A DNA stretch of 64,000 bases from Vreelandella nanhaiensis (GTDB taxonomy: Bacteria; Pseudomonadota; Gammaproteobacteria; Pseudomonadales; Halomonadaceae), in the NCBI RefSeq assembly GCF_003990185.1, contig NZ_RZHF01000016.1, forward strand, positions 62,001 to 126,000, given 5' to 3'. The translations under genes and the position numbers were made by a program. The notes beneath the pieces were generated by a model that worked only from the letters and a program-made list of their open reading frames with translations, was not told the DNA's origin and did not search any database. Below are positions 36,278 through 49,459 of this stretch, in pieces. Position 1 is the first letter of the stretch. The number at the start of each line of letters is the position of its first letter.

Positions 36278-37594
36278 ATGCAAGAAACTACTTCTCGGCA
36301 GCGCTTGGCGGGCGTGCTGATTCTGCTTGGGTTAATCGCTCAGATTTTGGCATTTACTGGCTGGATGCCTACCACGCATATAGTGAGCTATTTGCTGTGG
36401 TTGGCAGTGGCACTGTTGTGGCGGGATATTCCCAAGCGCTCGCGGGTTCAGGCGGGGGTGTTGATGGGCCTGGGCCTTTTGATGCTGTTTGTGGCGCGTT
36501 TTGTGTATGACGCTGAAGTAGATTGGCCTGCCATGTTGCAGGGCAACGCTTTTGTTGCCGCGATGCTGGTCGGCGTCAGCTTTATATCACTGGTGGGTAA
36601 ACAGCAGGGCCGGAAAAAAGCGCCGGGTAAACGGCTAACTGGTAGCGGTGGCATTTTACGTACGTGGCTGGGCGTGCATTTTCTGGGCACTATCTTAAAT
36701 ATGTCGACGATTATAATGGTAGGTGATCGATTGGCGCGCTCAGGCCCTCTTTCCATTCCCCAGTATCTAGCGCTTAACCGCGGGCTTGCCAGCGCCGCCA
36801 CATGGTCACCTTTTTTTGCTTCCATGGGCGTGGTGATCGCCCTTGCACCAAGGATGGAATACTCCTATGTGGCGCTGTTCGGCTTGCCGCTTGCCATGGT
36901 ATCGGGGTTGCTCACCACGTTTGAACTTGGCCGCCGGTTTGACCTTAGTGAGGTTTACGGATTTTCTTTGGCGCCGCGTAGCCTGCTAATGCCAGCTACC
37001 ATGGCTTTGCTGGTGATGGTATTTCATTTCTGGCTGACGCCTGAGCTTTCCATTGTCGGGATTATTACCTTTTTAATCCCCACTGTTGCCTTGCTATATA
37101 ACTTGCATGAAGGTCCGCGCTATACGCTGCGGCGCATCCATCAGCACACGATTAACCGCTTACCCGCTATGCGCGGGGAAATCTCGCTATTTTTATCCGC
37201 AGGGCTGCTGACACTTGGCCTTTCAACGCTGGTGGCCGCCGTAGCGGGCAGTGAATGGACGCTGTTTGAGTCCTTTGGTGCGTCACAGGGCATGGCAAGT
37301 TTTATCGGGATTGTGCTGAGCGCTCTGGCAGGTCTTCACCCGATTATCGGCGTTTCGGTGCTGGCTTCAATAGTAAGCTTGCAAGGCGGCGAGCATACCT
37401 TGTTTGCGTTTGTTGGGCTGTGCTCGTGGGCCGTGGGTACCAGCGTTGGGCCGCTATCGGGCATTAACCTGACGCTACAGGGGCGCTACGGAATTAGCGG
37501 CTATCGCATGATGAAGAATAATCTGCTTTATGCAGCGATCATGAGCCTGCTGACGCTAGGCTCGATTGCCGTCATGAGTTATCTGGTGACGTAA
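36278..37594 (+). CDS. Polytopic inner-membrane protein, probable transporter of unknown type
   Basis: I do not recognise a characterised family. The 438-residue protein has roughly ten to twelve hydrophobic helices with short loops. A charged cytosolic-looking loop (KQQGRKKAPGKR) lies near residue 110. Glycine-rich reentrant-like stretches occur near the middle (NRGLASAATWSPFFASMG) and end (GIVLSALAGLHPIIGVSVLA and GTSVGPLSGINLTLQGRYG), reminiscent of ion-coupled carriers with two inverted halves. AGGG lies just ahead of the ATG. It is a stand-alone plus-strand gene next to an accessory patch, with a minus-strand terminator behind it. Confidence 0.7.
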   Translation: MQETTSRQRLAGVLILLGLIAQILAFTGWMPTTHIVSYLLWLAVALLWRDIPKRSRVQAGVLMGLGLLMLFVARFVYDAEVDWPAMLQGNAFVAAMLVGVSFISLVGKQQGRKKAPGKRLTGSGGILRTWLGVHFLGTILNMSTIIMVGDRLARSGPLSIPQYLALNRGLASAATWSPFFASMGVVIALAPRMEYSYVALFGLPLAMVSGLLTTFELGRRFDLSEVYGFSLAPRSLLMPATMALLVMVFHFWLTPELSIVGIITFLIPTVALLYNLHEGPRYTLRRIHQHTINRLPAMRGEISLFLSAGLLTLGLSTLVAAVAGSEWTLFESFGASQGMASFIGIVLSALAGLHPIIGVSVLASIVSLQGGEHTLFAFVGLCSWAVGTSVGPLSGINLTLQGRYGISGYRMMKNNLLYAAIMSLLTLGSIAVMSYLVT

Positions 37595-37620
37595 CGCCCA
37601 GCTCTTACACAAGACGTTAG

Positions 37621-37656
37621 AAAAGCCGGGGGCAGCCCCTTTGAGTGCCCCCGGCT
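37621..37656 (-). terminator. Terminator of the zinc-ribbon gene
   Basis: An 11-base-pair GC-rich stem (AGCCGGGGGCA with TGCCCCCGGCT) with an 11-base loop and TTTT on the minus side. It also lies after the convergent membrane protein gene. Confidence 0.85.
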
Positions 37657-37695
37657 AGTGGTGCTTACGAATGTCTTACGGTTTATCAGTTTCGT

Positions 37696-41452
<3,757 letters not shown>

Positions 41453-41456
<4 letters not shown>

Positions 41457-42520
41457 AGGTCTTTGCCGACCAGTTGCCAGCAGCGCTTGCCAAAAAATTG
41501 CCCAGGGTAGTGATTGTGGCCGGCGACGAGCCGCTACAACACCGCGATGCCTGCGATGCCGTGCGGATAGCCGCTCGGCAAGCAGGTATTGAAGAGCGCG
41601 AAGTACTGGATGTTGACGCCAATTTCGCCTGGGGCCGTTTACTGGAAGCGGCCAGCAACCTCTCTCTGTTTGCCACCAGCAAACTGATGGAAGTGCGCTT
41701 AGGTACACACAAGCTCGGCCAGGAAGGCAGCAAGGCCTTGGCACAGCACGCTGAGATGCTTGACGGCAGTGATGATGTGCTACTTCTCAGCATGGGCAAA
41801 CTGGACGCTAAGCAACAGAAAAGCGCCTGGTTTAAGGCGCTCGATAAGCACGGTCTGTTTGTGCCGGTATGGCCGGTGGATAATTCACGCTTGGGTTATT
41901 GGCTGCGTGACCGTGCAGCACTACACGGGTTACAAATCGACCTGGAAGCCGCGCGACTCCTAGGTGAACGTACTGAAGGCAACCTGCTGGCAGCCGACCA
42001 GGAGCTTCAAAAGCTCGCGCTGATTCACCCTCAGGGGACGCGCTTAAATGTTGAGAGTATTGCTCAAGGCGTGGAGGACAGCTCAAGGTATGATGTGTTC
42101 AACCTGGCAGATGCCTGCCTGAAGGGCGAGCCCAGCCGCGCTTCACGCATTGTGCAGGGACTACGCAGTGAAGGGGTTGAAGCGCCTATCGTGCTCTGGG
42201 CATTAAGCCGCGAGCTGCGTACCCTGCTCTCTTTGCATCAGCATTTAGATCAGGGCCAAAGTTTTGATCATGCCTGTAAAACGCAAAAGCCGATGATCTT
42301 TGACAAACGCCGCCCTGCATATCAGAAAGCAATCAAGCGACTTTCTATGAAGCGCTTGCATAAGCTTTTATTGATGGCCCAGCGGCTTGATCTTGCGGTA
42401 AAAGGCGCCTCTGCCGTGCCTCTATGGCCAGGCCTGCACGACTTGGCAATGACCATGGCTGGCGGCAAAGGCATCCTTGCTGAAACTGCCTGGACTTATC
42501 GCATTAGTGCAAATAATTAG
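41453..42520 (+). CDS. holA: DNA polymerase III delta subunit
   Basis: The clamp-loader wrench that opens the beta sliding clamp. The 355-residue protein fits HolA: VVIVAGDEPLQHRDACDAVR near residue 18, LFATSKLMEVRLG, ALWALSRELRTLLSL-like helical region near 240 (VLWALSRELRTLLSLHQ), and a C-terminal bundle. The GTG start at 41453 overlaps the lptE stop, keeping the conserved coupling. It is the last gene of the leuS transcription unit. Confidence 0.95.
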
Positions 42521-42623
42521 CATCTTGCATAATTGACTTAAAACCCACGCGTTTTATTTCTATACTCTTGATTCCAGCAGTAAAATACCAGACCTCTCTG
42601 ACTAGTCTATAAGGAAGAAGACG

Positions 42624-43028
42624 ATGAAAACATTGCGCGCTTACCTCTCTACGCTGTTGATCGCGGCTCTGGTTATTACCAGTCTGCCGGTTGCTGCTGC
42701 CCCGGTGTCTCCCCAGTCGATGGATCTGGTATCAACCCAGTCAGTTCTGGCCAATGACCGTGCCGGTGCTGACCGTGAACGAATCAATGAGATCCTCGCC
42801 CGCGCCGACGTGCAAGAGCAATTGGTTAAACAGGGTGTAGACCTTGCTGAAGTAGATGCGCGTGTTGCTGCGCTAAGCGATGCCGAAGCCCAACAGATGG
42901 CCCAGCAGCTTGAGCAGCTTCCTGCGGGTGCAGGCGGTGGCGTAGTAGGCGCTCTGTTTGCCGTTTTCATCATCTTGTTGATTACCGATATTCTCGGCCT
43001 GACCGACGTTTATCCGTTTACCCGCTAA
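42624..43028 (+). CDS. PA2779-like small membrane protein
   Basis: A 134-residue protein with an N-terminal signal peptide (cleavage near VAAA-APVS, residue 26), a helical, Gln/Ala/Asp-rich middle (REERINE-like helices, residues 45-100), a glycine hinge (PAGAGGG) and one hydrophobic C-terminal helix (VVGALFAVFIILLITDILGL). It should lie in the periplasm and be held in the inner membrane by its tail. It matches the PA2779 family of unknown function, always followed by a PA2778-type peptidase, as here 12 bases downstream. AAGGAAG precedes the ATG. Confidence 0.82.
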   Translation: MKTLRAYLSTLLIAALVITSLPVAAAPVSPQSMDLVSTQSVLANDRAGADRERINEILARADVQEQLVKQGVDLAEVDARVAALSDAEAQQMAQQLEQLPAGAGGGVVGALFAVFIILLITDILGLTDVYPFTR

Positions 43029-43040
43029 GCTTGTTCACCG

Positions 43041-43982
43041 ATGAAAATATTGCTGTCTCACGCCCGCTATGCGGGCGTTTTCATGCTCGCGTTAGTACTT
43101 CCATTAGCACTTTCCGCCTGCGCACAAAACCCGGTCTTGCTGGATAGTACCTACGCCTCACTGGCACCCCAGGTTGAAAACAACGACGTCCCGTTTTTTT
43201 CCCAGACTGAATATCAGTGCGGCCCGGCGACACTGGCCATGGTTCTTAACTACCAAGGCGTGGACACAAACGTTGATGAGCTGATCCCTCAGGTATTTTT
43301 GCCGGGGCGTGACGGCAGCGTGCAACCGGAGATGCTGGCAACCGTTCGCCGCCACCACCAACTCGCCTACCCTATCCGTGGCACCATGGATGCGCTTCTG
43401 GGACATCTGGAAGCGGGCGATCCGGTGGTAGTCATGCAGAACCTATCGCTGCCTATCTACCCTATGTGGCACTATGCAGTGGCAATCGGCTTTGACCTGC
43501 CAGAAGAAACCATCCTTTTACGTAGCGGCGAGCATAAGCGCCATACGCTGTCGTTTAGCCGTTTTGATGCGACTTGGGCACGCAGTGATCGCTGGGGCTT
43601 TATTGTTGCCAACCCCGGCACATTGCCAGAAGGCATTACCGCGCGTAACGCGCTGGAAGCCATTAGCGCCTACGAAGAAACTCATGGGCCTAAAGAGGCA
43701 TTAACCAGTTGGCAGGCGCTGGTCGAACGCTACCCTGCCAACCCGCTTGGACAGTTCGCCCTGGGTAACGCCCTTTATGCCGATGGCCAGCCTGAAAAAG
43801 CGATTACCGCTTTCGAAGCCGCCACCCAGCACGATGCCTATATGGGCGCTGCCTGGCTTAACTTGGGGATTTTACAACTGCAGCAAAATAAACCCGAAGA
43901 AGCACGCAACGCCTTAATGCAAGCAGCGTCGATTGAAGGCAGCTGGCAGGAGCGCGCTCAAGCATTATTGACTGATATTTAA
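43041..43982 (+). CDS. PA2778-like C39-family cysteine peptidase lipoprotein with TPRs
   Basis: A 313-residue lipoprotein: lipobox LSAC with Cys27. A papain-like C39 domain covers about residues 45-195, with the nucleophile in EYQCGPATLAMVLNYQGV (Cys60) and the general base in MWHYAVAIGFD (His144, with Asp151 nearby). Two to three TPR helices follow (about 215-310; LGQFALGNALYADGQPEKAI). C39 domains normally cut double-glycine leaders of bacteriocins inside ABC exporters; here it is instead tethered on the periplasmic side with no transporter. The partner small protein directly upstream has a Gly-Gly-Gly hinge that could be a target, which is a guess. Confidence 0.85.
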   Translation: MKILLSHARYAGVFMLALVLPLALSACAQNPVLLDSTYASLAPQVENNDVPFFSQTEYQCGPATLAMVLNYQGVDTNVDELIPQVFLPGRDGSVQPEMLATVRRHHQLAYPIRGTMDALLGHLEAGDPVVVMQNLSLPIYPMWHYAVAIGFDLPEETILLRSGEHKRHTLSFSRFDATWARSDRWGFIVANPGTLPEGITARNALEAISAYEETHGPKEALTSWQALVERYPANPLGQFALGNALYADGQPEKAITAFEAATQHDAYMGAAWLNLGILQLQQNKPEEARNALMQAASIEGSWQERAQALLTDI

Positions 43983-44054
43983 ATGTGCGGACGAAGTGTA
44001 GAGGCTAACTTTAAACCAAGATCTTTTTATAGATACGCATAACTCTGCAAAAAC

Positions 44055-44080
44055 AAAAAGGGGCCATTTGGCCCCTTTTT
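44055..44080. terminator. Bidirectional terminator between the peptidase gene and sthA
   Basis: AAAAAGGGGCC pairs with GGCCCCTTTTT around ATTT; T-runs on both strands serve both convergent units. Confidence 0.93.
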
Positions 44081-44097
44081 ACGTATACAGCGATACG

Positions 44098-45489
44098 TCA
44101 AAACACTCGATTTAACCCATTTTGCGCCGCCACGCGATACGCTTCGGCCATAGTGGGGTAATTGAAGGTCGTATTCACAAAGTACTTGAGGGTATTTGCC
44201 TCGCCCGGCTGCTGCATGATGGCCTGGCCGATATGCAGGATCTCGGAGGCCTGATCCCCAAAGCAGTGAATGCCTAGAATTTCCAGCGTCTCCTGATGGA
44301 ATAGAATCTTCAGCATGCCCACGACATCGCCCGTAATCTGAGCCCGCGCGGTATCCTTGAAGAATGCCTTGCCAACTTCATAAGGGACCTTGGCCTCGGT
44401 TAGCTCGCGCTCGTTAGGACCAAATGAGCTGATTTCGGGAATGGTATAGATACCGGTGGGCACATCGCTGACAAAGCGATACTCTTTATCAAGCAGTTCG
44501 TTGGAAGAGTTAAGCCCCTGATCATAAGCGGCACTGGCAAGGCTTGGCCAGCCTATGACGTCACCCGCAGCATAGATATGCGGAATTGCCGTACGGTAGT
44601 GCTCATCCACACTTAGCTGCCCGCGGCTATTTGCTTGCAGACCGATATTTTCAAGGCCAAGGCTATCCGTGTTGCCAGTGCGCCCGTTCGCCCACAGAAA
44701 AGCGTCAGCGCGGATCTTTTTACCCGATTTCAGTTGCACCACAACACCTGACTCATCGCCTTCAACGCTTACGTAATCTTCATTATGACGGATCAGAACG
44801 CCGTGCTTACGTAAATGGTAAGAGAGCGCATCACTGATCTCATCGTCCAGGAATGACAGCAGGCTATCGCGGTTATTGATCAGGTCAACCTTCAGACCAA
44901 GCCCTGAAAATATCGACGCGTATTCACAGCCGATAACGCCAGCCCCGAAAATTACCAGGGTCCTCGGCGTATGAGAAAGGCTTAAAATGGTGTCGGAGCA
45001 GTAGATACGTGGGTGACGAAAGTTGATATCTGCCGGGCGGTAGGGTCGCGAGCCAGTCGCAATGACGATCTTTTTGGCGACGAGCTCTTCCATCCCTTCG
45101 TGCTGACCACGCACGACGACAGTATGTTCATCCTTGAAGCGGGCAATGCCGTGGAACAGGTCAATACGATTGCGGGCATAAAAGGTGGTACGCATTTCCA
45201 CTTGCTTGTCGATCGTGCCGCGCGAGCGCTCCATTACTTTAGGGAAAGAGAACCAGCGAGGCTCACCGATATCGCGGAACATACGGTTAGTGTTAAACGC
45301 CATGATCTGCTTGACCTGGTGGCGCAACGCCTTGGAAGGAATGGTGCCCCAGTGTGTGCAGTTACCGCCTACCTGCGCCTGTTTTTCAATAATCGCCACG
45401 CGCAAACCGTGCTTGGCTGCATTGATGGCTGCACTTTCCCCCGCAGGGCCCGTACCGATAACCACGACATCGTAATTGTGAACCGCCAT
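44098..45489 (-). CDS. sthA: Soluble pyridine nucleotide transhydrogenase
   Basis: A 463-residue FAD flavoprotein that balances NADH and NADPH. It is related to lipoamide dehydrogenase but, as usual for SthA, the redox cysteine pair is replaced: [18 protein letters not shown] keeps only one Cys. FAD binding is by [14 protein letters not shown] at the N-terminus, NAD(P) binding by [18 protein letters not shown] near residue 180, and [17 protein letters not shown] lies near 305. A good AAGGAG precedes the ATG. It lies downstream of nqrM, as in Pseudomonas. Confidence 0.96.
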   Translation of the reverse strand: MAVHNYDVVVIGTGPAGESAAINAAKHGLRVAIIEKQAQVGGNCTHWGTIPSKALRHQVKQIMAFNTNRMFRDIGEPRWFSFPKVMERSRGTIDKQVEMRTTFYARNRIDLFHGIARFKDEHTVVVRGQHEGMEELVAKKIVIATGSRPYRPADINFRHPRIYCSDTILSLSHTPRTLVIFGAGVIGCEYASIFSGLGLKVDLINNRDSLLSFLDDEISDALSYHLRKHGVLIRHNEDYVSVEGDESGVVVQLKSGKKIRADAFLWANGRTGNTDSLGLENIGLQANSRGQLSVDEHYRTAIPHIYAAGDVIGWPSLASAAYDQGLNSSNELLDKEYRFVSDVPTGIYTIPEISSFGPNERELTEAKVPYEVGKAFFKDTARAQITGDVVGMLKILFHQETLEILGIHCFGDQASEILHIGQAIMQQPGEANTLKYFVNTTFNYPTMAEAYRVAAQNGLNRVF

Positions 45490-45567
45490 ACTCGCTGCGT
45501 CTCCTTGTTCCCAAAAATTAGGCGCAGCGGATCTCTCGGCTGCGCCTCACTATTTCCACACGTTTGG

Positions 45568-45822
45568 CTAGCGACGAGTGGCTTCGTAGCCAAGGTCTGC
45601 CCCGCGGCTTTCATCGCTGCGACGGCGCACGCTGCCCCGTTTACGGTTCTCTTCTTCGCATACTTCGTCTTTGCCGCCACATATATCACAGCCGTCTTTC
45701 ATGCCGATTTGGTTCAGGCCGCCGCATGAACCCGCAATAGGCTTGCGACCCATCAAAACGCCAACCGCCATTGCGCCCATGATCAGCGCCATAAAACCAA
45801 ACACCAGTAGCCAGATTGCCAT
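45568..45822 (-). CDS. nqrM: Na+-NQR maturation protein NqrM
   Basis: An 84-residue single-helix membrane protein with cysteines 33, 45, 48 and 55 in SCGGLNQIGMKDGCDICGG and the following residues. NqrM is required to assemble the iron centre shared by NqrD and NqrE. The hydrophobic helix is residues 3-24, and the C-terminus is Arg-rich. It lies downstream of nqrF but the usual apbE gene is not between them. GGGAGA is a good ribosome site. Confidence 0.94.
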   Translation of the reverse strand: MAIWLLVFGFMALIMGAMAVGVLMGRKPIAGSCGGLNQIGMKDGCDICGGKDEVCEEENRKRGSVRRRSDESRGADLGYEATRR

Positions 45823-45982
45823 GTTAATCTCCCAGTATTGCTATTAAAGCCTTACCTGCCGACAACTGTTTAACCAATAAGTGCCCTATGGTTATTTGCT
45901 GTTAGCGTATTATACCTCAGTGACCTGCGACTTATCAGCGTCAGCACCGCTTTTAACACCTGCCTAGATAAACGCGCATAGA

Positions 45983-46012
45983 CAAAAGGGCCAGCCTTAT
46001 GGCCAGCCCCTT
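45983..46012 (-). terminator. Probable terminator after nqrF
   Basis: On the minus strand AAGGGGCTGGCC and GGCTGGCCCTT can form an imperfect stem ending in TTTT, about 30 bases after the nqrF stop. It may separate nqrM transcription from the nqr operon or act as a partial stop. Confidence 0.55.
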
Positions 46013-46043
46013 GCGCCCGAAGGCAAACTGCAGCGTTGGGTAC

Positions 46044-47276
46044 TTAACCGCCGAAGTCATCCAGCATGATGTTTTCAGGCTCAACCCCAAGATCCAGCAG
46101 CAGCTTGATCACAGAAGCGTTCATCATGGGTGGCCCACACATGTAGTATTCACAATCTTCAGGCGCAGGATGGTCCTTTAGATAGTTCTCATAGAGCACA
46201 TTATGGATAAAGCCAGTTGGGCCTTCCCAGTTATCTTCGGGCTGCGGATCTGACAGCGCCAGATGCCACTCGAAATTGGGAAACTCTTCGGCCAGCTGAT
46301 CGTACTCTTCGTTATAGAAGGTTTCACGCCAGGAACGCGCACCGTACCAGAAGCTCATCTTGCGATCAGACTTCAAACGCTTAAGCTGGTCGAAGATATG
46401 GCTACGCATGGGGGCCATACCAGCACCACCGCCGATAAAGACCATTTCTGCATCGGTATCCTTGGCAAAGAACTCACCAAACGGCCCCATTACGGTCACC
46501 TTGTCACCCGGCTTCAGGCTGAAGACATAGGTAGACATCAGACCAGGCGGATGGTTGCTTCCTGGAGGCGGCGTGGCGATACGGATGTTGAACTTGAGGA
46601 GGCCCTTTTCTTCCGGGTAGTTCGCCATGGAGTATGCGCGAATCACTTCCTCGTTGTTCTTATGGGATACATCGAACAGGCCGAATTTTTCCCAGTCGCC
46701 GCGATATTCTTCCTCGATATCGAAATCAGAGAATTTGATATCGTAAGGGGGAGCCACCAGCTGAACATAACCACCGGCACGGAAAGCAACTTCTTCACCT
46801 TCCGGCAGTTTAAGGTTCAGTTCCTTGATGAAGGTAGCGACGTTGGGGTTAGCCGTTACTTCGGTTTCCCATTTCTTGACGCCAAACACTTCTTCAGGCA
46901 CTTCGACCTTCATGTCCTGCTTAACAGGCACCTGACAAGAGAGCCGCCAGCCCTCTTTCTTTTCACGCATGGTGAAGTGGGACTCTTCGGTCGGCAGAAT
47001 GGAACCACCACCCTCTTCCACACGGCACTTGCATTGGGCGCATGAACCACCGCCACCGCACGCAGAAGAAAGGAAAATACCGTTTGCTGCCAGCGTGTTT
47101 AAAAGCTTGCCACCAGCTTGAGTCGTCAGGGTGTGCTCAGGGTCGTGATTGACCTCAATGGTCACGTCCCCGCTACTCACGAGCTTGCTGCGCGCTGCCA
47201 GAATGATCGCCGTTAAGCTGATAACGATGATCGTGAACATGACAACACCGAGCAAGATGATAGTTGTATCAACCAT
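46044..47276 (-). CDS. nqrF: Na+-translocating NADH:quinone reductase subunit F
   Basis: The NADH-oxidising entry subunit. The 410-residue protein has an N-terminal membrane helix (residues 5-28), a plant-type [2Fe-2S] ferredoxin domain with Cys73, Cys79, Cys82 and Cys114, then FAD binding ([13 protein letters not shown]) and NADH binding ([20 protein letters not shown]), ending in [14 protein letters not shown] and a C-terminal DDFGG. It is the last gene of nqrABCDEF, 71 bases after nqrE, a gap that holds a hairpin. Confidence 0.98.
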   Translation of the reverse strand: MVDTTIILLGVVMFTIIVISLTAIILAARSKLVSSGDVTIEVNHDPEHTLTTQAGGKLLNTLAANGIFLSSACGGGGSCAQCKCRVEEGGGSILPTEESHFTMREKKEGWRLSCQVPVKQDMKVEVPEEVFGVKKWETEVTANPNVATFIKELNLKLPEGEEVAFRAGGYVQLVAPPYDIKFSDFDIEEEYRGDWEKFGLFDVSHKNNEEVIRAYSMANYPEEKGLLKFNIRIATPPPGSNHPPGLMSTYVFSLKPGDKVTVMGPFGEFFAKDTDAEMVFIGGGAGMAPMRSHIFDQLKRLKSDRKMSFWYGARSWRETFYNEEYDQLAEEFPNFEWHLALSDPQPEDNWEGPTGFIHNVLYENYLKDHPAPEDCEYYMCGPPMMNASVIKLLLDLGVEPENIMLDDFGG

Positions 47277-47307
47277 GTCGGTTTCCTATTGCTAAGGTTT
47301 CCTGTAA

Positions 47308-47332
47308 CCCGACGGTACCTTGTACCGCCGGG
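47308..47332 (-). promoter_or_regulatory. Hairpin in the nqrE-nqrF gap
   Basis: CCCG-A-CGGTAC and GTACCG-C-CGGG form an 11-position stem with one mismatch around a CTT loop. No T-run follows on the minus strand, so an mRNA stability or processing role fits better than termination. Confidence 0.5.
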
Positions 47333-47347
47333 AAAAACCGGCCCCGA

Positions 47348-47965
47348 TTAGAGCTGAATGCCCGAGAAGGACATGAAGCCCAACGACATCAGACCTACGG
47401 TGATGAACGTGATACCCAGCCCTTGCAGGCCACCTGGTACATCGCTGTACTTCAGCTTTTCACGAATACCTGCCAAAGCCGTAATAGCTAGCGCCCAACC
47501 AACGCCGGACCCGAAACCGTAGATAACGGCCTCGCCGAAGTTGTAATTACGCTCAACCATGAACAGCACACCACCTAAGATGGCACAATTTACGGTGATA
47601 AGCGGCAGGAATACGCCCAACGCGTTGTACAGCGCAGGCACGTACTTATCCAGAAACATCTCGAGGATTTGTACTAGCGCTGCAATAACACCGATATAGC
47701 TCAAGAGCCCAAGGAAAGAGAGGTCAATATTTTCAGCACCGCTAATTCCCGTCCAAGAGAGCGCACCTTCCGCGAGCAGAAGCTTGAATACCAAGTTATT
47801 AACTGGCACTGAAATAGTCAGTACTACAATAACCGCGATACCCAGGCCAAACGCTGAGGATACCTTTTTAGATACCGCAAGAAAGGTACACATCCCCAGG
47901 AAGAAGGCCAGCGCCAGGTTCTCAACGAAAACTGAAGCAACGAAAAGGCTTATATAGTGTTCCAT
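47348..47965 (-). CDS. nqrE: Na+-NQR subunit E
   Basis: A 205-residue integral membrane subunit with six helices. Cys26 in [11 protein letters not shown] and the cysteine in [13 protein letters not shown] near residue 120 match the ligands that, with two from NqrD, hold the intramembrane iron centre. It starts one base after the nqrD stop. Confidence 0.97.
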   Translation of the reverse strand: MEHYISLFVASVFVENLALAFFLGMCTFLAVSKKVSSAFGLGIAVIVVLTISVPVNNLVFKLLLAEGALSWTGISGAENIDLSFLGLLSYIGVIAALVQILEMFLDKYVPALYNALGVFLPLITVNCAILGGVLFMVERNYNFGEAVIYGFGSGVGWALAITALAGIREKLKYSDVPGGLQGLGITFITVGLMSLGFMSFSGIQL

Positions 47966-47966
47966 G

Positions 47967-48635
47967 TTACACGGCCTCCTGCGGCTTAGAGTTTTCCTTC
48001 ATCTTGAATTCAGTGCTTTCTACTTGCTCGGGGTTGATTGAGCGCAGCACCCAAATCAACAGACCGATAATAAAGAAGGCAGATGGCGGCAATAGCATCA
48101 GGCCATTAGGCACATACCAACCGCCGTTTTGAACCATCGGCAGGATAGTAAAGCCAAACACGCTACCCGCACCTAACAGCTCGCGGAAGAAACCAACGAC
48201 CAATAGCACGAAACCATAGCCTAGACCGTTACCGATGCCGTCTAAAAACGACATGCCCGGCGTATTAGACATGGCAAAGCCTTCAGCACGACCCATTACG
48301 ATACAGTTGGTAATGATCAGGCCAACAAAGACCGATAACTGCTTGGACATTTCATAAGCGTAGGCCTTGAGGATCTGATCAACCACAATTACCAAAGAAG
48401 CAATAATGGTCATCTGCACAATAATACGGATCGCGGATGGAATATGATTCCGGATCAGCGATACGAAGAAGCTAGAGAGCGACGTTACAAAAATAACGGC
48501 CAAAGCCATTACCAACGACACGCTCATGCTGGTGGTTACCGCCAACGCCGAACAGATCCCCAATATCTGAAGTGCAATCGGGTTGTTCTGGAAGATTGGC
48601 GCTGTTAAAACGCTTTTTGCATTTACGTCCGCCAT
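47967..48635 (-). CDS. nqrD: Na+-NQR subunit D
   Basis: A 222-residue six-helix membrane subunit paired in inverted symmetry with NqrE. Cys28 in [11 protein letters not shown] and the cysteine in [15 protein letters not shown] near residue 112 are the expected iron-centre ligands. The C-terminus carries a short charged cytosolic tail. It starts two bases after nqrC. Confidence 0.97.
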   Translation of the reverse strand: MADVNAKSVLTAPIFQNNPIALQILGICSALAVTTSMSVSLVMALAVIFVTSLSSFFVSLIRNHIPSAIRIIVQMTIIASLVIVVDQILKAYAYEMSKQLSVFVGLIITNCIVMGRAEGFAMSNTPGMSFLDGIGNGLGYGFVLLVVGFFRELLGAGSVFGFTILPMVQNGGWYVPNGLMLLPPSAFFIIGLLIWVLRSINPEQVESTEFKMKENSKPQEAV

Positions 48636-48637
48636 GA

Positions 48638-49459
48638 TTAAGCCCCCTCACCGTCTTCGAAGTCAGTATCGGTGTTTTCGGCGTCTTCCGGCTCAGTACC
48701 GCTGCGGAATTTCGCAAGGTACGGACCAAAACCTTCTTCGCTCAGCCAGAACTGCAGCATGTTGGTGACACCATTACTGGTGAGCGTAGCGCCGGATAAC
48801 GCGTCTACTTCATTTTCGTTGCTAGCGCCGCCTTTGGTCAGGTGGATTGCCGGTGAGAGGTCGCCCTCTTCATCGTAAATCTCTTTACCTTCCCACTGAG
48901 CCTGCCAGCGCGGATTATTAACCTCAGCACCCAAGCCCGGCGTTTCGCTATGATCGTAGTAAGTGATACTTACGATCGTATTACCGTCACCTTCAACCGA
49001 CAAGAAGCCCATCATACGGCCCCAAAGGCCCTGGCCACGAATGGGCAGAACGATCTGGTCGGGGTCTTCTTCTTCACCTACGAGGTAAACGGTCGCGTAG
49101 TTTTCAACGCGCGAGAGGCCTGCAATATCACGGTCGCCAGACAGCGTACGGCCCGTTGCCGGATCACGTGCGGCTTCGAAGCCATCGAACGTTTCAGGAT
49201 CAAACTCATCGGTGTACTCGCCCGTTTCAAGCTCGACGACACGCGCGGTGATTTGCTCCCGAAAAGCTTCTTCCACATCCATACCCGGCTCATATAGGCG
49301 CGCCACGTTAAGGATGTTGGTTTTGCGGTCTAATTCCTGATTGAGCTGCTGTGCAGGACGCAATGCCACGGCGGCCGTCGAAACGATAACCGAGCACACG
49401 ATACACAACGAAAACGCCACAATCAGAATCTTCTTGATGGAGTTATTACCTTGTGCCAT
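48638..49459 (-). CDS. nqrC: Na+-NQR subunit C
   Basis: A 273-residue periplasm-facing subunit with one N-terminal helix ([20 protein letters not shown]) carrying covalently bound FMN. The flavinylation motif is SGATLTS near residue 225, with FMN linked to a threonine by ApbE. The C-terminal tail is acidic, as expected in a halophile. Its ATG overlaps the nqrB stop by one base (TAATG). Confidence 0.97.
   Translation of the reverse strand: MAQGNNSIKKILIVAFSLCIVCSVIVSTAAVALRPAQQLNQELDRKTNILNVARLYEPGMDVEEAFREQITARVVELETGEYTDEFDPETFDGFEAARDPATGRTLSGDRDIAGLSRVENYATVYLVGEEEDPDQIVLPIRGQGLWGRMMGFLSVEGDGNTIVSITYYDHSETPGLGAEVNNPRWQAQWEGKEIYDEEGDLSPAIHLTKGGASNENEVDALSGATLTSNGVTNMLQFWLSEEGFGPYLAKFRSGTEPEDAENTDTDFEDGEGA

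Noticed and set aside
45013..45729. 238-codon open frame antisense to sthA and nqrM
   Set aside because: Both minus-strand genes are well supported; the frame crosses two genes and shows no family motif.
46263..47045. 260-codon open frame antisense to nqrF
   Set aside because: Shadow of a certain gene, His/Phe-rich composition typical of antisense translation.
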